DNA from: Pectinophora gossypiella
Taxonomy: Eukaryota; Arthropoda; Insecta; Lepidoptera; Gelechiidae
Length of the DNA stretch: 64,000 bases
NCBI RefSeq assembly: GCF_024362695.1
Contig: NC_065419.1
Location: forward strand, 7,936,678-8,000,677
Reading direction: 5' to 3'
The notes under the pieces: generated by a model
What the model was told of the DNA's origin: nothing
What the model saw: only the letters and a program-made list of their open reading frames with translations
The model's database searches: none
Part shown: in pieces, positions 34,787 through 45,941 of the stretch
Layout: every line of letters begins with the position of its first letter
Numbering within the stretch: the first letter of the stretch is position 1
Made by a program: the position numbers and the translations under genes

Positions 34787-35088
34787 TAACGGAATCTGTG
34801 GTCCAGTGGTTGAGCGTTGGTGTCACGATCCGGAGGCCCCGGGTTCGAATCCAAAAATCACTTTGTGATCCCTAGTTTGATTAGGACATTACAGGCTGAT
34901 CATCTGATAGTACGACAGTAAGATGGTCCGTGCTTCGGAAGGTAGGTTAAGCCGTTGGTCCCGGTTACTACTTACGTAAGTAGTCGTTACATGAGCCATG
35001 TCAGGGGCTTTTGGCGGCTCAATAGTAACACTGACACCAGGATTGATGGGGTTGGTATTCCACCTCACAACCCACACGACAGAAGTAG
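34787..35088 (+). mobile_element. SINE-B, full length with target-site duplication
   Basis: tRNA-like head with CTGTGGTCCAGTGGTTGAGC (A box) and CCCGGGTTCGAATCC (B box). The body ends CAACCCACACGACAGAAGTAG. Perfect 10-bp direct repeats AATAATTATC flank it at 34777-34786 and 35089-35098. About eight bases after the B box are deleted compared with the copy at 30535. Confidence 0.88.
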
Positions 35089-35213
35089 AATAATTATCAT
35101 GCATGGCAACTCAGTCCTTTTAATGTTTTAGCGACGCGACAAACAATCACGCCACGAGCATGGCACGAATATAGATGTGCGTTTTTTTTTACTTTTTTTT
35201 TATTTGGCTTTAC

Positions 35214-35489
35214 ATCAAACCAATGGTTTTCAAATTTGTTTTCGAATTCATGTTTTAATCATAAATGATTACCACGTGGTCAGCGGTAAAGGAAAACATC
35301 GTGAGGTATCCACATTTCCGAGAAATGCGTTTCGGAGGTGACCTACTTAACCTGTATTGGGCTGGCTTTCTCTTCGCGGGTTGGAAGGTGAGTCAATTCA
35401 ATCGATGTAAAAACCGGACCTGTCAAATCTTCAGGTTAGATAAGCGGACCCTGTGAAAACGAAATAACGCTAGGGAGATGATGATGATA
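35214..35489 (+). mobile_element. SINE-C, 5'-truncated
   Basis: Starts at the body (AACCAATGGTTTTCAAATTTG) and continues through GCGGTAAAGGAAAACATCGTGAGG to ACCTGTCAAATCTTCAGG. It ends in a GATGATGATGATA tail. The tRNA-like head is missing. Confidence 0.75.
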
Positions 35490-36481
35490 ATGGGTTTTAG
35501 CTTTTACTATTTGGGTGTCAAGTTTGCCATCGACTCGGAAAGATGAAGACATTCAATAACTTCATGCAAACAATGCCCTCCTGTGCTTACGCGGCGACTA
35601 GATCTGCGTTCGCCTTGTCTCGCTCAGTCCATCTACTTGGCTGTCTCTCTACGTGCTGGCTGGACATTATTTTAACGATTATAACCTTCTTAAATTACAC
35701 ACCGTAATTACGTTAATGGACACGAGTAGCGAGGTGTTTTCCTCACCATTGTTTTCAAAGGGCCTCCCCATTAAGAAGGGACAATTTCCCGCCAGATGGC
35801 GTTCAGTCGCTGGTACCTGAGACCAATGTCAGAACGTAGAAACGAACGGACAAAATAAAAAAAAAATCAAAATAAAATTTGAATATGAACTTGGTAATGC
35901 GTATCAATGTAAAAGTACAAGTGTCCATCGGTGTAATTTGCTATATATCGTAGAAAAGTCAATGGAAATCAGATTCATATACCTATTCAACGTAATTCGT
36001 TTTCATAGATAAACTTGTTAGAGGTCTCTTGTGTACCTGCCTAAATAGTACCTTATAGATATATTTACTAAATAATAAACTAAAAGAAAATTAGGTCGTC
36101 TACTACTTTTAAGATAAATTATGATCACTAAATAAAGACAAATCAAAAACTAAAAACATTTAAAACATAAAACACACACATTAAAACTAACGAAAAACAT
36201 TTTCTTTTTTCTATTTAACTTATTTATGAGTTTTATCACGTTATTCTATGACGTCACAGGTTGCTTTTTAATACAAATTCCAAAGTAATTTCGTGTTTTG
36301 ACGTTTACTAAAAAGTAACTGATTTGACTAGTTGGAAACTAGCCTAAAGCGGGTAAAGGTTCGGTTGGTGCGGGTAGGGGCGGGGAGGTTTCGACGATTA
36401 CAGCGCCATCTATATAACTTTGCCGTCGCTCCCCTATTTATTTAAATTCATTTATTTGCGTATAACCAATATTAACATCAG

Positions 36482-36806
36482 TCTTCTTCTTCTATCGTAC
36501 GGGTTGTGAGGTGGAGTGTCAACCTCATCAATCCTGGTGTCAGGTTTATTATTGAGCCGCCAAAGGCCCCTGACACGGCCCATGTAACGACTTACTTACA
36601 TCAGTAAGTAGTAACCGGGACCATCGGCTTATCGTGCCTTCCGAAGCACGGATCATCTTACTTTTTGGACAATCAGGTGATCAGCCTGTAATGTCCTAAC
36701 CAAACTAGGGGTCACAAAGTGATTTTTGTGATTTTTTCCCCACCGGGATTCGAACCCGGGACCTCCGGGTTGTGAGCCGAACGCTCAACCGCTGGACCAC
36801 GGAGGC
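36482..36806 (-). mobile_element. SINE-B, full length
   Basis: The minus-strand head is GGCCTCCGTGGTCCAGCGGT with B box GGGTTCGAATCCCGGTGGGG. The tail at 36482 is a TCTTCTTCTTC tract. It is one of the two complete SINE-B copies and retains both promoter boxes. Confidence 0.85.
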
Positions 36807-37274
36807 CATCAGTAAACCAATATACAAAATTTAATTATGTTGCCTATCACCCTTTCATCGATGGTATACACAATGCCATCATCATTGTGGCTTCAAATTT
36901 AAACTGATTACTGTAACAATCAATTTCCTATTCTCAAAATCAGGCTATTCAGGTTGCCTGCCAGGCCTCTTGTCTATCGACAACTTTACTGAGGTCGACA
37001 AGTTAGGTAATTTGTACCTGGCGTCGACTTCAAAGTTCGCTACTTTGTAAACAATTTGTTAGAACGCTTCTTCAGGAATCCAAATTACCAAAACGGGATC
37101 ACTGAATGCCGTTTTCATTGCATAAGTAGTTTTCGCAAATTGTAGCGAGTTGCTCTCGCTTTTGTCCGACGAAATTCGAAAGGAGACTAAATATCTATTG
37201 GAGACCTAATACTTTCCACTGCCGGGCATACAAGTCCAAGTACATATCTACTGTGCCGACATCAACACGCTATT

Positions 37275-37390
37275 CTAGTTTTTTTTTGACGTGACGTATT
37301 GTAGTTTTGCCGCAAAAGGCATTAACTAATTGGCCGGGCAAATGGGGAGCGCTGAGGACTCTCACTCGATACAACATTTTAGACAACAAG
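37275..37390 (+). repeat. Retroelement 3' fragment (GACGTGACTTATTGTAG type), copy 2
   Basis: TTTGACGTGACGTATTGTAG + TTTTGCCGCAAAAGGC, GGCCGGGCAAATGGGGAGCG, ACTCTCACTCGATACAACAT. Matches 30035-30160. Confidence 0.55.
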
Positions 37391-37532
37391 CCTGGCACTC
37401 TGCTCTACAATACTTACCGATTTGTAGCGAACCGTTACATTGCAGATGTCACCTTTTACCCATAAACGAAAGATATCAATTACGCGCGATCCGTATTACA
37501 TTAATGTGAAAATATATCCAGAGATATGCCCC

Positions 37533-37695
37533 ATGGGGGATTAAAAAGGCCACATCGAAACAATTCATCTAAAAACGCAATATTACAATTTGACATTTGT
37601 TGAAATTGCGCAGTTATTTTTTATATGCGCAAATGTCGAATTGCGATATTGCTTTTAGATGAATTGTTTCAATGTAGCCTTTATAACCCCCCCAT
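37533..37695. mobile_element. MITE-1, copy 1
   Basis: Inverted ends GGGGGATTAAAAAGGCCACA + TCGAAACAATTCATCTAAAA and the mirror sequence ending ATAACCCCCCC. The interior carries CGCAATATTACAATTTGACA and its complement, so most of the element folds back on itself. Confidence 0.75.
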
Positions 37696-38067
37696 GGTTT
37701 ATATATTACCACGTGTAAATGTACCTACGCTAGCTCCTTTGGAAAGCCCTGTTCAATTAATCTTCCAAAAAGTAACTAGATATTACGTCTACATAGTTTA
37801 CGCAAACAATATGTTCCGGATATCCTTTTTATTTCAGTTTTTCCAAGATTTTTTCGGATGAATAAATATTATATATTAAATATTAAATTTATTTCGTTTC
37901 CGGGATTTGTGTCCGGGTAATGGCAATAGGCTCGCACCCTACTACGTGGGACTTATACATAGCTGACGAGGAGTGGGCGTATAGACTGTGCACCTCTGCC
38001 TACCCCTTCGGGAATACAGGCGCGATACAATGGAATTTCGATTCGTCTTTAGAAGAAAGGTATACAT

Positions 38068-38391
38068 AAACTGCCTATATACGTCCCACTGCTGGGCACA
38101 GGCCTCCCCTCAATCAACCGGAGGGGGTATGGAGCATACTCCACCACGCTGCTCCACTGCGGGTTGGTGAAGGTGTTTTTACGGCTAATAGCCGGGACCG
38201 ACGGCTTAACGTGCCCTCCGAAGCACGGAATCATCTTACTTTTTCGGACAATCAGGTGATTCAAGCCTGAAAAGTCCTTACCAAACAAAGGACAGTCTCA
38301 CAAAGTGATTTCGACAATGTCCCCATCGGGAATCGAACCCGGACCTCCAGATCGTGAGCCTAACGCTCTAACCACTAGACCATGGAGGCTG
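38068..38391 (-). mobile_element. SINE-A, full length with target-site duplication
   Basis: A complete minus-strand copy. The flanks carry TTAGAAGAAAGGTATA (38049-38064) and TTAGAAGAAGAAGAAAGGTATA (from 38392). This is a target duplication with a six-base GAAGAA expansion in one copy. Both internal promoter boxes are intact. Confidence 0.88.
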
Positions 38392-38723
38392 TTAGAAGAA
38401 GAAGAAAGGTATATAATGATCTAAATGAAGTAAATGACTCAAGTATTTGGGTTTATTTATATTATATAAAAATTGGGTTATCCTTTTCTACCTTTCCCAG
38501 TGAAGGTATAGAAAGAAGGCAGGAATATAAAGATGTCAGTTTTATAGCTCAGCACCCAGCGGTGCGAATGGCAACAAGGAACTATAAAGCTAACTCGGCC
38601 TTGGACACGAATCATCCGTCTATCGATTAGTTGTTACTGCTTAGTATAAAATAGGCCATCGCACGTTCCTTGCTAACATAAAATGATACAGAATGTCCCT
38701 TTATTGCCTATAAATATTTATAA

Positions 38724-38884
38724 CATAACATAAGCTCACGATTGTATCGCGATTGGGGTAGTCAGAGGTACATCGATCGCAATATGAACTAAGTAAATAC
38801 CCACACCTCACCGAGCTTTCTGTTAGACCAACGCAATAGGCGCTCAGCCGTATCGCTGTCTATAATGGTCGAGCCAACTATGTT
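38724..38884 (-). repeat. Repeat D, copy 5
   Basis: AACATAAGCTCACGATTGTA, GGGTAGTCAGAGGTACATCG, CACACCTCACCGAGCTTTCT and TATAATGGTCGAGCCAACTA match the other copies. Confidence 0.55.
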
Positions 38885-39020
38885 GTGTGTTTGTTACGCA
38901 AATGCAAATAAATATTTGCCTACATATTTCCTTACTCGCAGTAATCGTAGCTCAAGTATGCAGATAAAAGGCGAAAAACCGTGCATTTGCGTTGTCTGGC
39001 AAACAAACATATTATTATTT

Positions 39021-39022
<2 letters not shown>

Positions 39023-39064
<42 letters not shown>
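39023..39064. repeat. (CT)n microsatellite
   Basis: About 42 bp of pure CT dinucleotides. Confidence 0.95.
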
Positions 39065-39068
<4 letters not shown>

Positions 39069-39188
39069 ACTGCACAACGGCGATAAAAGGTATTTCTCCG
39101 TATACAACCTTGTACTTATCGCTTTTGAAGTTAAGTACTTTCTATATTATTAACATTATTATTTTACTGCTCAATGAACAATACACAT

Positions 39189-39487
39189 ACATCTCCCTAG
39201 CATTATATTATGCCGTTTTTCACAGGGTCCGCTTACAAAAGCGACTACCTGTCTGACCTTCCAACCCGCGCGAAAACCAGCCTTTTACAGGTTAAATCAC
39301 ATACCTCCGAAAATGCATTTCTGGAATGCGTGTTTCCTCACGATGTCTTCCTTTACCGCTGAGCACGTTATAATCATTTATGATCCAAGCATGATGAAAC
39401 AATCATTGGTTTAGGCCCATGCTGGATTCGAACCTGCGACCTCAAAGTGAGAGGCAATCGTTCTACCAACTGGGCTACCACGGCTCA
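39189..39487 (-). mobile_element. SINE-C, full length
   Basis: The minus-strand head is GAGCCGTGGTAGCCCAGTTG + GTAGAACG (A box) with GGTCGCAGGTTCGAATCCAG (B box). The tail near 39200 reads GTGAAAAACGGCATAATATAATG. No convincing target duplication was found. Confidence 0.82.
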
Positions 39488-39730
39488 CAACAACAATCCT
39501 GAATGAACAGTAATTAATTTAAATTCTTGTCCGTACATAATTAATATTAATCAAACTCAACATAGGAAATAGTAATTTCCATTTAATTCATCTCGACGAC
39601 TAGGATAAATAATTTGCTAATTCTCGCCGCTATAGGGAAAGCGGAGTGTCTTCATGAGAGAAAATAATGAAAACAAATAGCCCTTCAGTCCAGGATGAAA
39701 ATTTTCTCGAGTGTTCGCTTGATAAGATCA

Positions 39731-39911
39731 GGGGGGTTAAAATGGCCACTTCGGCGCAGTTCACCTAAGAGAGCAATATTGCTATTTGACATTTGTTTGC
39801 ATTGCGTTTGCATTGCCTTGTTTTATATGTGCAAATGTCAAATTGCAATATTGCTTTTTTAGATGAATTGCTTCGATGTGGCCATTTTAACCCCCCCCCC
39901 CCCCCCCCCCC
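39731..39911. mobile_element. MITE-1, copy 2, ending in a 21-base C run
   Basis: GGGGGGTTAAAATGGCCACT at the left pairs with GTGGCCATTTTAACCCC at the right. The right end is extended into a pure C tract (39891-39911). Interior GCAATATTGCTATTTGACAT is mirrored by ATGTCAAATTGCAATATTGC. Confidence 0.75.
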
Positions 39912-40417
39912 TAGTCGTGATACAATATAGCCGAAGTTAGGCCGACCTTCGTCAACAGAAAATATAAATTAAAGACCCTTTTCGTTATAAAGCCCCTTCT
40001 TTCAAATTTAAATTATCATAGGCTGATTCTTAGTTCCGTGCAGCCGTTATACGATATATCTACTCATACGAAAATGCGAAATTTATCAAAAATAATGATG
40101 CCATAAAGAGAAAAGTGCCTCATCAATATTTGCGCAGTGGTTCGTGTAATGGAAACTAATATCCTGCGCTTTATTTAGGTACGATATTTTTTACTGGAAA
40201 AGTTGAGTATTTTATTTTTATAGAACATACCCGTACCTATAGTTAGGCTAGGCGGACAGTGACGATGCGTTCTGGGAAAGAGCACTTTTACCTAAAATAT
40301 GCCTACTCACTCTGACCTTGCAGAGACTCGAAAGTTTTAGGCATCCTGAAATATAGCGGCAGGTAAACGATGCCACGCTTATTATTAATACTAATAAAAA
40401 TTAACATACATACATAC
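39912..40417. other. Non-coding stretch
   Basis: Nothing recognised here. Confidence 0.4.
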
Positions 40418-40552
40418 ATAAATTCACGCCTATTTCCCACCGGGGTAAGCAGAGAATATTGAATTCCATTTGCTTCGTACCTGACACACTTCTCTTGCTT
40501 CCCCCCGCTTTCATCAATCGCTTCATACACACACGCAGGTTCAGAGAGATCG
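40418..40552 (-). repeat. Non-LTR retrotransposon 3' fragment
   Basis: The minus-strand equivalent of 15655-15812: ACTCACGCC-like AATTCACGCCTATTTCCCAC, CTGACACACTTCTCTTGCTT and TCATCAATCGCTTCATACAC. It is open as a 75-codon frame, but only as a transposon remnant. Confidence 0.55.
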
Positions 40553-40702
40553 TACTACCTAAACCTTTTCTGGGGACATCTCTAATTTGGTGAATGTAAG
40601 TCCTTCAAAAATAATAATAAAACTAATAAATAATAAAAAATAATTGCTTAAATTATTTTAGTATTCGCGCGAAAACGGTTGGTCACGTGACATTTTGCCC
40701 AG

Positions 40703-40797
40703 AGACGTCACATTTCAACAAACAAAGAAACTGTCAAACAGTATCACTTGAAACCTGACAGATAGATTTGTTTATTTTGTGAAATGTGACGTCACAA
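40703..40797. mobile_element. Small MITE-like inverted repeat with GACGTCACATTTC ends
   Basis: GACGTCACATTTCAACAAAC at the left pairs with GTTTATTTTGTGAAATGTGACGTC at the right. A related GACGTCACAGG motif occurs at 36249. Confidence 0.5.
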
Positions 40798-41451
40798 GTT
40801 CAATCATGGCCGCCCGTGTTTCGGGTCTTGTAATACACAGACAAAAAACCGCATTCTTATTTTGTAAAATAAAATATTTAAAAATGATCTTAATAAAATA
40901 AACCTATCGGGTAAATTATTGTCAAATGATAAACTACCATATCCGACATATTTTATTGTTACTATTGTCAAGTAGCCAATTCTTTCTTTTTTAAAATCTA
41001 GGGAATAATAGTGAGTACTTATTTACTCATATAAATTTCACTGTATTTCATATTATTATTTATGTTTACCTCTCTCTACTTCGTACATAGTTCATAGTAG
41101 GGCAGTATCGACTTGCCTATGTTTAAGTACTAGCGTAACAGCACAAACAAACCAAAATGAGATTTAATATTGATGTTATGAACACAAATACGCACGATTT
41201 ATTACCATTATCCATTTTGTTTGATGATGCTTTCACGATACTAATGACATTCTAAATGATCTAAATGTAGTCGGACAATAAAGTGAAATCTGAGAGTGTA
41301 ATGTTCTCTTGTTATACGGTCGATCCCCTACATCTATACTTATAATAAATCTGTAGAGAGGTCAATTCTGTACATTAAATATTTTTTCAAAATAACTATC
41401 AGGGGGTGATAAGTGGTCGATACTGATGCCAAAAATGCAATCAGTAAAATT

Positions 41452-41454
<3 letters not shown>

Positions 41455-41504
<50 letters not shown>

Positions 41505-41505
41505 A
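41455..41505. repeat. (GTCT)n microsatellite inside the Helitron-like element
   Basis: About twelve pure tetranucleotide units. The reading frame VCLSVCLSV through them has no coding meaning. Confidence 0.95.
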
Positions 41506-41633
41506 TGTTCCTTATAGAAACAAAAACTACTGGACGGATTTTAATGAAACTTGGTACAATTATTCTTCACACTCCTGGACAGGTTATAGTATACTTTTCA
41601 TCACGCTACAATCAATAGGAGCAGAGTAGTGAA

Positions 41634-43190
41634 GGGAAATCCTTTTGTATGAAAAATCTAAACCGCTCAAGTTAGACGTTTGAAATTTAACATGCAGGTA
41701 CCTTAGATACCGTAGAAGTGCACTAAGAAAGGAATTCCCGAAATTCCTACGGGAACGGGAATTAGCGGGAAAATCCTTTTGTATGAAAAATCTAAACCGC
41801 TCAAGTTAGACGTTTGAAATTTGGCATGCAGGTACCTTAGATACCGTAAAGGTGCACTAAGAAAGTAATTCCCGAAATTCCTACGGGAACGGGAATTAGC
41901 GGGAAAATCCTTTTGTATGAAAAATCTAAACCACTCAAGTTAGACGTTTGAAATTTGGCATGCAGGTACCTTAGATACCGTAGAGGTACACTAAGAAAGG
42001 AATTCCCGAAATTCCCACGGGAACGGGAATTAGCGGGAAAATCCTTTTGTATGAAAAATCTAAACCACTCAAGTTAGACGTTTGAAATTTGGCATGCAGA
42101 TACCTTAGATACCGTAGAGGTGCACTAAGAAAGGAATTCCCGAAATTCCCACGAGAACGGGAATTAGCGGGAAAATCCTTTTGTATGAAAAATCTAAACC
42201 ACTCAAGTTAGACGTTTGAAATTTGTCATGCAGGTACCTTAGATACCGTAGAGATGTACTAAGAAAGGAATTCCCGAAATTCCCACGGGAACGGCAATTA
42301 GCGGGAAAATCCTTTTGTATGAAAAATCTAAACCACTCAAGTTAGACGTTTGAAATTTGGCATGCAGGTACCATAGGTACCGTAGAGGTGCACTAAGAAA
42401 GGAATTCCCAAAATTCTCACGGGAACGGGAATTAACGGGAAAATCCTTTTGTATGAAAAATCTAAACCATTCAAGTTAGATGTTTGAAATTTGGCTCGCA
42501 GGTACCTTAGATACCGTAGAGGTGCACTAAGAAAGAAATTCCCGAAATTCCCACGGGAACGGGAATTAGCGGGAAAATCCTTTTGTATGAAAAATCTAAA
42601 CCATTCAAGTTAGACGTTTGAAATTTGTCATGCAGGTACCTTAAATACCGTAGAGGTACACTAAGAAAGGAATTCCCGAAATTCCCACGGGAACGGGAAT
42701 TAGCGGGAAAATCCTTTTGTATGAAAAATCTAAACCACTCAAGTTAGACGTTTGAAATTTGGCATGCAGGTACCATAGGTACCGTAGAGGTGCACTAAGA
42801 AAGGAATTCCCGAAATTCCCACGAGAACGGGAATTAGCGGGAAAATTCTTTTGTATGAAAAATCTAAACCACTCAAGTTAGACGTTTGAAATTTGTCATG
42901 CAGGTACCTTAGATGCCGTAGAGGTGTACTAAGAAAGGAATTCCCGAAATTCCTACGGAAACGGGAATTAGCGGGAAAATCCTTTTGTATGAAAAATCTA
43001 AACCACTCAAGTTAGACGTTTGAAATTTGGCATGCAGGTACCATAGGTACCGTAGAGGTGCACTAAGAAAGGAATTCCCGAAATTCCCACGGGAACGGGA
43101 ATTAGCGGGAAAATCCTTTTGTATGAAAAATCTAAACCACTCAAGTTAGACGTTTGAAATTTGGCATGCAGGTACTTTAGTAAACTTAAA
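41634..43190 (+). repeat. 134-bp tandem repeat array
   Basis: GGGAAAATCCTTTTGTATGA begins units at 41634, 41767, 41901, 42035, 42169, 42303, 42437, 42571, 42705, 42839, 42973 and 43107. The spacing is 134 bp nearly throughout (133 for the first). Each unit continues AAAATCTAAACC.CTCAAGTT, AGACGTTTGAAATTTG, CATGCAGGTACC and ACGGGAACGGGAATTAGC. Units are highly alike, so the array is young or homogenised. A subset shares CCATAGGTACC instead of CCTTAGATACC, suggesting higher-order duplication. Degenerate units continue to about 43620. Confidence 0.95.
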
Positions 43191-43995
43191 GCTTAGTTGC
43201 AACAGGATATTACAAAATTCCCACGGGAACGGTAGTTAGCGTGAAAAACATTTGTATGAAAAAATCAAATCTAAATAAAAGGAGAAACTGACTGACTCAG
43301 TGACTGACATATCAACGCATAGCCTGAACGGCTAAACGTAGGCATTTGAAATTTGGAAGGGACATAGCTTAGGTACCGTAGAGGTGCACTAAGAAAGGAA
43401 TTCCCGGAATTCCCACGGAAACGGAAATTTGCGGGAAAATCCTTTTGTATGAAAAATCTAAACCGCTTAAGTTAGACGCTTGAAATTTGGCATGCAGGTA
43501 CCTTAGTTAACTTAAAGCTTAGTTGCAACAGGATATTGCAAAATTCCCACGGAAACGGGAGTAAGCGGGAAAAAAACATTTGTATGAAAAAATCGAAACC
43601 GCGTAAGATAGATGTTTTCAATTCAATTCAATTAAATTATTTATTGCATTCCATGTAGTACAATGGGGTGTTACATAGGCATAGGAACTAAAACATGGAC
43701 CCTGTAGGGCACAGCAACGCGACGTTGAAGGGAAGAGAGGAAGTGTGTATTAAAATTAAAACTCAATGAACAATCAATTAAAAAAAAATCAATTCAATCA
43801 ATTGATTCAATCTAGCATGCATGCATACCTTAGTAAATATAAAGTTTATTTTTGGCTGTATTTTGAAAAATGGGAGTTATTGGGAAAAAAAAATTATGAA
43901 AAAATCTAAACTGCATAAGTATGCACTCCCACACACACAAAGATCTCTCTCTTATATAACACGCCACGCGGACGAAGTCGCGGGCAAAAGCTAGT

Positions 43996-44989
43996 GGAGA
44001 ATAAATACAGTATAAGTAGGTACTTAGTTGATAAAGCTAGACATTGATTATTTAGATAGAGTTAGAACTATAATATCGGTAGTTCCATACCTAATCCAGG
44101 ACGAAAATAAAAACATGTAATTTTCTATTCTGCTAATGACCCGTAACCTATTTGCTTTGTGCGGTTAACATTAACCTGTATTAGAGGATGTTATATAGCC
44201 CCTATTCTTGCATTTATGTTTATATGCCCTTATTTATTGCGTTACCTTAGTAAAGAGACTTTAATGTCTTTGTCTGCTACACAGCAGATAACCCGCATTT
44301 ATTGTAAAGTTATTTTTACTCCAGAACATGTGTCAGGTTCGCTCCAACACCTATCAGGTAAATAAAGGATTCCCACAGGAAAACACACAAACCGAGTAAG
44401 CCAAAATTTACGAGAATATTTTTTTTTTACTTTCTCGAAGAAGACCCGCAGCGATAACTAGTTTCTTTACCGTTTTAGTAGCATAATGTTTTTCTCTAAA
44501 TGTTTCTACTTCTACCTCAATGCAAATATCATCTGCATTATTTAAGCCACTAAAAGCAGCTAGAACAAAAGTTTCGACTTTTCAGCGTTTCACGAGTGCC
44601 TTCCCCTCTTAAAGGATTAACCCCGGTCTATTCACCTCTCTGTCTGAGTTTTACTCTTTTCGAGTGGATGCTACATCTGATTATGCAGCCATACAGTTGA
44701 GACTCTAAAGGGGTTGTCCCATAGAACTTACATGTGTAAGTGCAACTTTAAAGCCAATGACGGTGACTGAGTCTTTTTGGGTATCATTTTTATGTATCGT
44801 TTCTACAACACAAATCGACCTTATTCTATCTGCTTTTGCCTTTTAATGTAGATACACTATTTGTAATTTCAATGATATTCAATTGCCATTGAATTAGGAT
44901 ACATTTTTGGAATTACGCCGCGGGATGTCTTTCATCTAAGGCAATGTTCACGTTTTCACAACATCCATCATGTTCTTTAAAAATGCTCC
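43996..44989. other. Non-coding stretch
   Basis: Nothing recognised; AT-rich, without repeats shared with the window. Confidence 0.4.
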
Positions 44990-45080
44990 ATTGTTGTGGC
45001 GTAGTAGAGTATGCTCCGTACCCCCTCCGGTTGATGGAGGGGAGGCCTGTGCCCAGCGGTGGGACATATGTTTATGTATG
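44990..45080 (+). repeat. SINE-A 3' tail fragment
   Basis: GTAGTAGAGTATGCTCCGTA, CCCTCCGGTTGATGGAGGGG, TGCCCAGCGGTGGGACATAT and a short ATGTATGTT tail. Confidence 0.65.
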
Positions 45081-45317
45081 TTGGCCAATAGCGTTTGGTG
45101 AAAATAGTTCGGGGTTTATCTTACAAAGCTTCTGTATAACAAATTGGTGCAATTTGCATGTCTATGAGGCTGGTTAGGATAAATATTCATCGAGCCTTTA
45201 TTTCGGGATCGCGGCAAAAAAACTTTGTGACCCCTTTACCCAACTATGTAGAAAACAAAATGCGTTATTATGTTATGAATTATGTATTTGGACGTTTGAA
45301 ATTATAATACGTAGATT

Positions 45318-45488
45318 AGGCTTCTGAATAAGCAATCAGGGGGGTTAAAATAGCCATATCGAAGGTTTGCGCATATAAAAGTAAGTGCGCAATGCAAACA
45401 AATGTTAAATCATAGGCAATATTGGTTTCTTAGATGAAGTGCTTGGATGTGGCCATTTTAACCCCCCTGATTGCTTATTCAGAAGCCT
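45318..45488. mobile_element. MITE-1, copy 3, rearranged, with inverted flanks
   Basis: Contains the MITE-1 ends GGGGGGTTAAAATAGCC and GGCCATTTTAACCCCCC. The inverted symmetry extends 22 bp beyond both ends: AGGCTTCTGAATAAGCAATC at 45318 is mirrored exactly at 45469-45488. The left inner arm is deleted and the middle segment (GCGCATATAAAAGTAAGTGCGC) is inverted relative to copies 2 and 4. Confidence 0.75.
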
Positions 45489-45616
45489 TCATAAAATTAA
45501 GGGAGTAGGAAGGTTCTATCGGAACAAATAAGGTTTCATATCCGCATACTGAGAGAGATTCTGCTATTCCTCCTATTGACGAGTGACTGTATTATGTAGT
45601 AGTATATATATATGTA

Positions 45617-45941
45617 ACATACATACATAGACATAGACAACCTAGAACCGTCCCACTTCTGGGCTTCCCTCCAATCAACCGGAGGGGATATGGAGCATAC
45701 TTCACCACGCTGTTCCACTGCGGGTTGGTTGAGGTGTTTTTATGGCTAATAGCCGAGACCCACGGCTTAACGTGCCCTCCAAAGCACGGAAATCTTATTT
45801 TTTCAGACGATTCAAGCCTATGAAATCTTTACCAAACAAAGGACAGTCTCACAAAGTGATTTCGACAATGTCCACAACGGGAATTGAACCCGGACCTCCA
45901 GATCGTGAGCCTAACGCTCTAACCTCTAGACCACGGAGGCT
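45617..45941 (-). mobile_element. SINE-A, full length
   Basis: Minus strand. The head is GCCTCCGTGGTCTAGAGGTT, the B box GGGTTCAATTCCCGTTGTGG. The tail is (TATGT)n-like near 45617. Several small deletions in the body (GATTCAAGCCTATGAAATC region) mark it as older than the 38068 copy. Confidence 0.82.

Larger units (their letters stand above)
41333..43994 (+). mobile_element. Helitron-like element (Lep1 type) with an internal satellite
   Basis: The 5' end is TCTATACTTATAATAAATCT (41333) after an A. The 3' end has a hairpin, CGCGGACGAAGTCGCGGG, then CAAAAGCTAG at 43994, followed by T. This fits the TC...CTRR ends and A/T insertion site of Helitrons, and the text matches my memory of lepidopteran Lep1 elements. 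No Rep/helicase frame is present, so it is non-autonomous. Inside are a (GTCT)n tract, a 134-bp tandem array and, at 43616-43800, a nested repeat fragment (TTTATTGCATTCCATGTAG). Confidence 0.75.

Noticed and set aside
34787..34860. Possible tRNA gene because of clear A and B boxes
   Set aside because: The sequence does not close into an acceptor stem and continues as SINE-B with target duplications. The heads of the other SINEs fail in the same way.
41634..43190. CRISPR-like regular array
   Set aside because: The 134-bp units are contiguous near-identical tandem copies without unique spacers, inside a eukaryotic transposon.
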